DNA of 64,000 nt from Usnea hakonensis (taxonomy: Eukaryota > Ascomycota > Lecanoromycetes > Lecanorales > Parmeliaceae): assembly GCA_013423325.1 (NCBI GenBank), contig BLJB01000069.1, forward strand, positions 186,001 through 250,000, written 5' to 3'. This document shows, in pieces, positions 55,827-64,000 of the stretch. Made by a program: the position numbers and the translations under genes. Within the stretch, counting starts at the first letter, position 1; each line of letters opens with the position of its first letter. The notes below the pieces were generated by a model that searched no databases, was not told the DNA's origin, and saw nothing but the letters and a program-made list of their open reading frames with translations.

Positions 55827-58800
55827 ATGGCTGCGCCTGGCGGCTTCCTCGATTCAATTTCGCCATGGAGTACAAGAAGCAATACCCCAAAACCGAGCCA
55901 GGGAAAGGAGTCGGAATCTCCGAAGATAAACAACCAGCAAGGTACTGATCATAGCATTGGTCATCGTCATCGGCTTAGTCTTAGCCAATATCCGAAGGAT
56001 TGTCCTCCGAGTCAAGTGAGATGGTTCTACGCAGTGGATGTAAGCTCTTAGCTGGCGCATGATTCCTGTCCAGTGCTTTTCTGAAGCATCGATATAGTCT
56101 CCCAAGCGGAAACCTTTACCTCTTGATCAGCCTAAAAGTGCAAAGCCTCTTCCAGCTCCTAAGAAGTACGCCGCCTTCTCTGTCCGCGACTCTCGATCCG
56201 TGGAGACGGCATTCCAGAAAATAGTTGAAGACGAGCATGATAGACGCCGGGAAAAGTCGCCTTCGGGTGACATTGGAGACGCGGTCAGTCGACAAGAGCG
56301 AATCAACTACACCAAAATCGAAGTTGGAGGCGATCAGGGAAAGGCAAGACTTGGCAATTCGCATGGATCGCGAGGTAATACAAGCATCAACGAGGCTACG
56401 AGCTCTGAGAAAGGAGGAATGGTCAAAGTCCCTGTCAACGAAGACTTCTTGTTCGATGTTGACATTGAGAAAAGAGAACTTGCTCCAACGTATTGGTTAG
56501 GTCCAATCTACGACGTGCGCCGAGGAAGCTGGTTCTTCCAAGAAGGTTCTACTCTTCGGCCCTGTGATGAAAATCTCGCAATCCAATTAGAAGAAGGCTA
56601 CTTAAAGGTCAAGCCTTGGCGGAATGAAATGCTTCAACCTGCTTCTCAGTCAAAGTCAAGACCTGTCTCAATGAACGCTGCAGACATTGAAAAGCCTATT
56701 GGTGCTGCCGAGAAACCGCCGAAAGAAGAGCCCCCGATACCCGTAAAGTTCGAGTTGCAAACACAACGACTGTTTGGAGCCTACATGAACTCCGTGGTGA
56801 CCTATCAAGATGCATCAACTGCTTGGCTACTTACGGACGATTTTCTCTCACGGATGAGCAGTACTGTATATCAGAGATTTGCTGGTGGGGGTCATCTCGG
56901 AGGTGTCAAGGTTCTACGCGGCTACTCAGCATCAAGCACAGCCAATGACACTAAGAAAGATGGCGACAGTCCTAGCGGCAAGAAAACAGAGGCTGCAATC
57001 GACAATTCTAAAAGAAAATCTGTGCCTGCCAAGGTTGACCAAGAAGCTTCTGATGAAGAGCAGCTGAAGCGCTCGATGTCTGCCGCTCAGCAAGAGCCGC
57101 GCCTGGTAACTTTGGAGAGACAGTTGTCTTCATTCTCAGACGATCCCGTAAAACAGGAAGAAGAGCGACGTCAAGCTGATGAAGACGAGATCAAAGAAGA
57201 TTACAAGGACGCGGATGGCCAGGACCAAGGTCGAGAGATTGAACACTTGATTCTTGTCACGCATGGCATTGGACAGGTGAGCGAGTCGATATATTTGCCA
57301 CCACCATTACTCCTGCTGACCTGTCGTTGAATCAGAGGCTTGGACTGCGTATGGAAAGTATTAATTTTATTCACGACGTTAATGTCCTGCGCAAAACTCT
57401 AAAAAGTGTCTACGAAGCATCACCCGACCTCCAAGCACTAAACGCCGAAGTTGACAAATTACCAAAGAATTGTCGTGTGCAAGTGCTGCCGGTCGTATGG
57501 CGGCACCTTCTTGATTTTCCCAAACAGAGCTTCAAACACAACGAAAGGGAGCAGGATCTTACCGACAATGATGCATTCGGCGAGGATGAGGAGTACCCTA
57601 GCCTAGAGAACATTACAGTTGAAGGCGTCCCTGCAATTCGTAACCTGATCACCGATCTCGCTCTCGACATCCTCCTGTATCAAAGTGCCTACCGAGAGCA
57701 CATCGCTGGCATCGTGCAAAGAGAGTGCAACCGAGTCTATGAGCTCTTCATACAGAGAAATCCATCATTCAACGGAAAGGTTAGCATGATCGGCCATTCT
57801 CTAGGATCAGCAATTCTGTTCGACATTCTGTGTCATCAGAGAGACGCCAATCTAACCCCACAAGGCCTTTTCAGGCACAAACAAGCTGGCTCGAGGAATA
57901 GCAGTATTGCGAAGAACCAAGAAAGGCCAGAACTTGGCTTAAAATTCCAAGTCGAGGACTTTTTTTGCCTGGGCTCTCCTCTTGGACTGTACCAAATGTT
58001 GAAAGGTCGCAGAATTGCAGCCCGTCGGACAATCAATGGCATTGGTACGCAAAGCCCGCTGAATCCCGATGCTCTGGACGATCCATTCCTTGGTGCTGCA
58101 TCCACACAACCAAGCAATATGACTAGCGCAAGAAACGATGACATTCTTTCCATCACCGTGTCGAGTCCGAAATGTCAGCAGATCTATAACATCTTCCACC
58201 CAGCGGACCCCATCGCATATAGGATAGAACCGTTGATCTCACGAGCCATGTCATCGATGAAGCCACAGGCCTTGCCCTACACAAAGAAAGGTATCTTTGG
58301 CGTGCAAGGCCAAGGTTTGACCAATATCGGGGCGCGAGTTGGCCAGAGCGTGTCTGGCCTATGGTCAAACTTTACATCTGGAATGGCAAGCAGTTTGCTG
58401 AACCGCAGCCTTGGTCTGACAGGCGAGGGCCAGCTGTCTTCTTCAACTGCAGTTCACGCACCCCAGATTCAGCGCAAGGAAACCTCTTCTAGCGGCACCC
58501 GTAGCAACATCACAGCAGGCGGCTCCATGTCCGAGCAGGAAGAGGACTCCGAACATCCCCCAACCCTTATCGATGCCGAGATTGAGACACTGTACGCGGG
58601 GTTTGAAAAGCGAAGATGGAGCCATCAAAGCGACGAGAGTCGCGATTTGGGCGAGAGTGCAGCATGGATGGAGGCGGAGGAGAGATCGAAGCGTCTCAAG
58701 CGCGAAGAGGCAAAGGTCAGGGCGCTGAATAGCAATGGTCGCGTCGACTATAACGTACAAGAGTGAGTCTGGCCTTGCCCGAGATCCACTTTGTCTCTCT

Positions 58801-58989
58801 TTTTTTTTCTGCGTGTGCGTGGTGCTCTTGCCGGTGCTGACTGACACTTTTCCGCCTTATCTTAGAGGTCTCCTCGACATCTCCCTCTGGGCAAGCATTG
58901 CCAGCCATCTTTCGTACTGGGCGGATGAGGATGTGAGCCATTTTATGATCTCGCAGCTCTTGTCGAGGCAGCGGGTTATTAGGCGGTGA
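55827..58989 (+). CDS. DDHD-domain phospholipase (phosphatidic-acid-preferring PLA1 type)
   Basis: Four exons: 55827..56039, 56098..57276, 57336..58762 and 58866..58989; introns of 58, 59 and 103 bp; 980 aa. The N-terminal region has CPPSQVRWFYAVD joined to SPKRKPLPLDQPK, then the WWE-like part YWLGPIYDVRRGSWFF. THGIGQ precedes the lipase core VSMIGHSLGSAILFDILCHQ, with the nucleophile serine in GHSLGS. The DDHD metal-site region shows FCLGSPLGLYQM, NIFHPADPIAYRIEPL and, in the last exon, GLLDISLWASIASHLSYWAD with EDVSHFM. Yeast Ddl1 and animal DDHD1/2 relatives hydrolyse phosphatidic acid and other lipids at mitochondria/ER-Golgi membranes. Start MAAPGGFLDSISPW fits the family. Confidence 0.93.
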
Positions 58990-59199
58990 ATTGAGTTGGT
59001 TGAATGAATGTAGGAAGGGGAAGAAGGACGGACGAAATCACATCTCGCACTTTGGGTTGATAAGACGCATAGCGGTTTTGGGAGTTTGTAGATGGATGGC
59101 GGCATCGAGGGAGGGAGGGAGGGGTATACCCGGGAAATCAATTAAGAGAGGGGGATATTGCATTAACTTTGATGGTAATCATTTCTCGAATCATCAATC

Positions 59200-59767
59200 T
59201 CGGTCTCTTTTCTCCCCCTATGCAGACTCTCCCTCCCCCCCTCCCTCTCCCTCCCTCCCTCACCAGCTCCCTCCCTCCCTTCTTTCTCCCTTCTCCCTCT
59301 CTCTCTCTCCCCCCCCCCTCTTTCCAACCCCCCCCCTCTCTCCCTACCCTCCCCTCCCCCCATCCCCCTTCCCACCCCACCCATGAAACCATCTTACATT
59401 CCATTCCTCTCCTCTCCTCTAGCCCTCTCCTCTACTTCTCTTATCCCTCTTTCTTTTCCTTTTCCTCTCCCGTCCTCTCTTTCTTTCTTTCTCTGAGGCT
59501 TGTTCGATATCTTTCTTTTATGTGGGATGGGGGGGGGAGGGGGGTGGGGGGGAAAGTGGAGGGGGGAGAGGGGGGGGAGGGGGGTGGGGGGGAAAGTGGA
59601 GGGGGAGAGGGGGGGAAAGGGGTAAAGGATGAGGGAAGATGGTAAAGGGGATGGGGGGGGCGGAAGACGGTAAAGGGGAAAGGATGGGAGAGGAGGGGGG
59701 GGAAGGAAAGGAGTGGGGGGGGAGGAGGGGGGAAGGATGGGGGGGGGGGGGGAGGGGGGGGGGGGGG
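59200..59767. repeat. Polypyrimidine then polypurine low-complexity tract
   Basis: From about 59220 to 59505 the + strand is nearly all C/T (CTCCCT repeats). From about 59524 to 59767 it is nearly all G/A with long G-runs. Within the G part a 40-bp unit (holding GGTGGGGGGGAAAGTGGAGG) is repeated in tandem, at about 59538 and 59578. It is non-coding; open frames here are composition artefacts. Confidence 0.85.
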
Positions 59768-60197
59768 NNNNNNNNNNNNNNNNNNNNNNNNNNNNNNNNN
59801 NNNNNNNNNNNNNNNNNNNNNNNNNNNNNNNNNNNNNNNNNNNNNNNNNNNNNNNNNNNNNNNNNNNNNNNNNNNNNNNNNNNNNNNNNNNNNNNNNNNN
59901 NNNNNNNNNNNNNNNNNNNNNNNNNNNNNNNNNNNNNNNNNNNNNNNNNNNNNNNNNNNNNNNNNNNNNNNNNNNNNNNNNNNNNNNNNNNNNNNNNNNN
60001 NNNNNNNNNNNNNNNNNNNNNNNNNNNNNNNNNNNNNNNNNNNNNNNNNNNNNNNNNNNNNNNNNNNNNNNNNNNNNNNNNNNNNNNNNNNNNNNNNNNN
60101 NNNNNNNNNNNNNNNNNNNNNNNNNNNNNNNNNNNNNNNNNNNNNNNNNNNNNNNNNNNNNNNNNNNNNNNNNNNNNNNNNNNNNNNNNNNNNNNNN
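59768..60197. other. Assembly gap of 430 N, flanked by poly-G
   Basis: The run of N is bounded by G-homopolymers on both sides (G13 before, about G34 at 60198-60231). True length is unknown. Confidence 0.97.
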
Positions 60198-60232
<35 letters not shown>

Positions 60233-63200
60233 CTGGATGCGCTATTCTGGAGGGGTTTGGAGGTTGAGGGATTTTGATGAGATTTATGTAGGTGGGTGGA
60301 TGGTTGGGGATCGGGGACGTTGGATATGTAGGATCAGGAGGGTTGGCTTGAGGGAGCTATGTCTAGGTATTGGGGCTGGGGTGTTTAGGTAGAGTAAGGA
60401 GTAAGGACTAGATGCTGAGCTGTGTTTTCACGGTTTTGGGTATGCGGGAGGTTTGGGGTTTTGAGGGTCTGGGTTGTTGGGTTCTTGGGGGCTTTGGCGA
60501 TTTTGAGGGGGTCTTGGTAGGTAGGCTTTTGGGGCCGGTGGAACTTTTCGAGGTCTGGGAATTAGGGGATGCTTGGGAGCTTGGGAGCTGGTGGTTTGGG
60601 TATGTGTGTTGGTGTATCATGGATGGATCTTTGAACTCTTGGAGGTGTTGGTTTAGGTATCTAGTTTTCTAGCGGCTTGAGTATTTAGGTACGTGGGTCT
60701 GGGGGTCTGAATGTCCAGGGGTTGAGAAGAGGGGTGTTTGGATTTTTGAGGATATGAGGAGTTGAGGTTTGGGGAATTTGAGGAGTCAATGGCGTGGAGG
60801 CCTGGCTGGGTTTTGTTGACCGGGTTATTCCGGGAAAATGTCACAAGGTAGGATTCGAGGACAATGGAGGCTCTTGCAGAACGGAAGCAAAGAAGGCTAT
60901 TGAGAGGCTGATGATGGTTCGACGCATACTGCAAAAACAATTGGATTCCTTCCGATCAGATTATGAGTCAGGAATACCAATAGAGGGTTTGAGTATTGTA
61001 CATTGAAGAGTCATGTAGACGATGATGGTTGCTTCAGCATCGGATCTTAAGACTGGAAAGTGCATGTGCAGCTAATTGCATTGACTTCTCACCATCAGAA
61101 CGATTGGCAGCCTGTCATAATAATCCTGGAATTGGATGTGGGGCGCGTAGACTTGCTTTTCACTGGCCGGAGATAGCAATAACGGATTTGCTTGATCCTG
61201 GAATGAATCAAACAGAATCTTCCGTGGGCTCTCCCTGCTCGAAACCGGTTTTTGGATGAGTTATTTTTTGCAGATCGGCTTGCATGAAGATTGGACGTTT
61301 GAGTATCGGAGGGCTATTAGTCTGTGTCGGTAGAAACATGGCGAGCATAGGATTCGTCTCCCCGCAATCAATATGTCCTCAATCCGTGGAGCTGCTGAAC
61401 TTCCCTGTTTGTACGCCTCACTTTTGAAATGCATAAACGAATCATCGATTCGCAAACAAAAAGGCCGAGTATCTTTGAATCCTACGGCTTAAGGGTTTCG
61501 TCGGCGGGAGCGAAAGGAGCAGGTGATCCCACTTGCAGTCATGTTCAACAATTAGGTGCATTCGATATATTGATTGCGACCCTCGTTCTCAGATAGGTAT
61601 GGTGGAAGGATTAGCATGCATGGAGGTTGAAAACATGTTGCGGATATGCTCGACGCCTCACTGTAGCAAGATGGACGGGCACATGATTCGTAATTCCTCG
61701 GCAAGGATTTCTTCAACCAGGAGAAACACGAGTTCCCGTAAGCGCACACTGCAAGCCGTAATGTAAATAAATGTGTTAAGGTTATCAATTTACTTTCGGG
61801 GATCATGGGGATCATGGAGTGCGGGGTCGCTTAACACAAATGTGCCAGCCCAGGCTGTACTTACCCTGGAGCATCGGATGATAAGCGTAAGGAAGCAAAT
61901 TCCGTGGATGCTCCTCTTAGCTCCAACGTCATTAAAATGTCGGTCTATCTTCTTCGTTCTTTTCATCTCGGACTCCTTGCCACTTGATGCCGTCTGCAGC
62001 CTAAGCACTAATGCAAGGTGACCTGCATTCCCCATTACGGCAGTAAGCAGTGTATTGGAAAGCCACATTCTCTACTTCTTGCCCTGCCGATCGAGCAGGA
62101 CTTTGCTGCAGGGTTTGCTTCAATACGAGGTTGTTTGGCAACTCAAGGCGCGACCAACAGAACGCCTGCTCCAACAAATGCGGGGACGCCCATAAGCACT
62201 AGCTTTCATCTTGCAGCTGGGAGCTTAACACACATCTGGCCATCATGTTCCTTAGTCGTCCCTGGAATTGGTGTGAGAAAATTACGCTTGGAACTCTGGC
62301 ATCGAGCTTAACTAGCTCAACGAATCAGAGCAGGCTGAACACCTATCTAGGGAGATGTAGAAGTCGAGAGTGAGGATTCTACTCATTGAAAAAAGAGGTA
62401 TAACGAGGCATAATGCTCCATTTCCAATATGAAACGGATGCTGTAGCTCAGTCACTAAATTCCTATGCGCAATGTAAGCACTAACACAGAAGAGGCTAGA
62501 TGAAGAAATGCTTGAATTAATTCAGGCTGCCGAGCGCCTCCCGAATCCGTACCTGAGCTAAATTCGGAGAATTATTGGCGCTGGACAAAGTATATTTCGT
62601 ACCTTAACTTCATGCAAGCCTAAATTAACTCACCCTTAACACTTTCCTCTTAACACTCACCGGAGACAATGTCATTGAGCATTGCGGGGAAGAAGGTCAC
62701 GGCTACTTTCGGACCACCATTGGGTACTCGCAAGTTGCTGGGTCCAAGGATCCGAACTTGTTGACGATACAAGCAAGAAACAAGGCAACCTTTCTCCGTC
62801 ACTCGCCACATTTTTGATCGCTTGGGTCCCGGACGGCCAGACTGTTGCGAGCCAATAGGCTAGCATCTGTCAGTTCGTGGCTTTCAAGCTCTACATATGC
62901 AAAGCACTTGCGTGTTAATACCCGGAACGGTTGACGAACGGTCATCTCTACAGTTCGGAAATTGCCGACAATCTGATCCTCAACCTTCGGAGTATCTGCA
63001 AGTCGTTGGCCTACGAGCTCTACAAATGTACATTTGCCCTGAAGGTCTATAGGTAGACTCTCTCGGCATTTGCTCAGATCAACCATTCGAGGAGCGGTTT
63101 TTGCAAGGGTTCACAAGCTAAATGGTCAAACACCATGAAATGTGTTAAAGGAAGTTTTTGAGGCTTGACCCTGCCAAAAAAAGATACAAACGTAGCTCCT

Positions 63201-63889
63201 CAAAGGCCTCCTCAAAAGCCGAATGCGGACTTAATCTCGTGCCTTCTCAAAAGCTCTCGAGAGCTACAGGACCAAAAGCCAAATGTGTTATCAGTCATAG
63301 GCACTGAAGATGACGATCTGCATGTCTTTGCTGCATAAAGCAAAAAACCCCTCATTTCATGGGTTTTCTGTAGAAGCACCGCTTTCATTGGTCAACTTTA
63401 GAGCAAGAAGAGCTGTAGCTAACAGACAGCTTCCAAGAGAACGCACGTGCATACGAAGGTATCCCGCCATTAGATGAGGCATTTCTTCCGCAGTACCAAT
63501 CTTCGGGACATAATGCGGCGTGGATATCTTCGGGCGAGCAGGTCAGCTGCCCCTTTTGGGCAAGGTAGGCTTATCTGTCAAACAATTGTCTGCAAACTAT
63601 CGAATTTTCAGCTTCGAACTTTTAGCGCCTCTCTGAATGAAGCTGCCAATCAAGGCAGGAGCAGAGAATTATTGGCTGGCGATGCTCGAGCTGCTTGAAA
63701 GAGAATCGGCCCTGCTCCGTGCATGGGCCTCCAGGTCTTAAAGAACCCCTCTTCTGATGCAATCATGCAGGACGATCAGTCCAAAATCATATCTCCGAGC
63801 GGGACAAGGATGAAGATGTTTGGCTAGTGGACTTCCGACCAAGGCGAGGCCAATCAAATGACCCAAACCCTTTTTTCAAGCGTCCCGGA
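60198..63889. other. Gene-poor region with G-rich start and scattered TGTGTTAAG motifs
   Basis: 60232 to about 60790 is G/T-rich on the + strand. Beyond this the composition is balanced, but no frame has a recognisable domain. A minus-strand frame at 63086-62799 (95 aa, MVDLSKCRESLPIDLQGKCT) and a + strand frame at 63474-63698 (74 aa, basic, mitochondrial-presequence-like MRHFFRSTNLRDIMRRG) are the best short candidates and remain unproven. The motif TGTGTTAAG or its complement recurs (see findings). Confidence 0.4.
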
Positions 63890-64000
63890 CTGATGTGTTA
63901 AGCCCTCGGACGAATGTGTTAAGCAATCCTTCTAGCCGCCCAGAAATTTGCATATATAGCATGCCAGTTCCCGCCTGTTCTCTTCTTCCTTTTCTTCTTC
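63890..64000 (+). promoter_or_regulatory. Promoter-like end of window
   Basis: A TATA-like CATATATAGC at 63951-63960 is followed by a C/T-rich stretch (TTCTCTTCTTCCTTTTCTTC) running to the end. Upstream lie two tandem ATGTGTTAAGC copies and, further back, CCAATCAAATG near 63851. This layout fits the promoter of a + strand gene lying beyond the window. Confidence 0.4.

Noticed and set aside
59138..60277. Open frames through the CT/GA tract and across the N gap
   Set aside because: Low-complexity translation and N bases; no conserved sequence.
63474..63698. 74-aa frame with mitochondrial-presequence-like start
   Set aside because: Basic N-terminus is suggestive, but there is no domain; an internal GT-AG would break the frame, and no continuation was found.
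1..64000. CRISPR arrays, bacterial operons, Shine-Dalgarno sites
   Set aside because: The window is clearly eukaryotic (spliced genes); repeats found are minisatellites or transposon ends, not spacer-repeat arrays.

Overview
The window is nuclear DNA of a filamentous ascomycete (Pezizomycotina). Genes have short GT-AG introns (about 45-150 bp, often with CTAAC/CTGAC-like branch sites). The conserved genes (bli-4-type SDR, SUB1/PC4, GRASP/Grh1, uL16, eL30, Aip1, Wee1, CIA84-like, DDHD lipase) read best against that group. The NACHT protein and general gene content hint at Leotiomycetes, but that placement is a guess. Many introns were located by eye from splice sites and reading frame.

Layout. 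0-7 kb: a broken HhH-type gene, a BLI-4-like dehydrogenase, SUB1, GRH1 and a zinc-finger protein. 7-15.5 kb: a degenerate, transposon-marked segment with an SDR pseudogene fused to a Tc1/mariner transposase fragment, a retropepsin-like ORF, an AT-rich tract, an orphan polyketide-synthase ACP, a DUF1772 (anthrone oxygenase-like) gene and a MITE with 59-bp inverted repeats. 16-17.3 kb: a RING-like plus TFIIB-type cyclin-repeat protein. 18.6-29.5 kb: an accessory region with a histidine-phosphatase gene broken by one stop, an APH-type kinase, a frameshifted 2OG-Fe(II) oxygenase, a cytochrome P450 and an Sfk1/DRAM-like relic.

30-46 kb is core housekeeping: two ribosomal proteins in tandem (uL16, eL30), a coiled-coil protein, Aip1, Wee1 kinase and a CIA84-like PPR protein. 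46.6-55.4 kb holds a large NACHT/STAND NLR-type protein with a ZZ finger, arranged head-to-head with a AAA+ ATPase. 55.8-59 kb is a DDHD phospholipase. 59-64 kb is low complexity with a 430-bp N gap, followed by gene-poor sequence that ends in a promoter-like stretch.

The most unusual signal is compositional. At many points the + strand changes abruptly from C-rich to G-rich (for example near 2845, 4730, 10140, 17960, 29150, 35330, 36540, 37065, 46775 and 59510). This happens inside and outside genes and regardless of gene strand. Both assembly gaps lie on the G-rich side of such switches, and several pseudogene frame breaks lie close to them.
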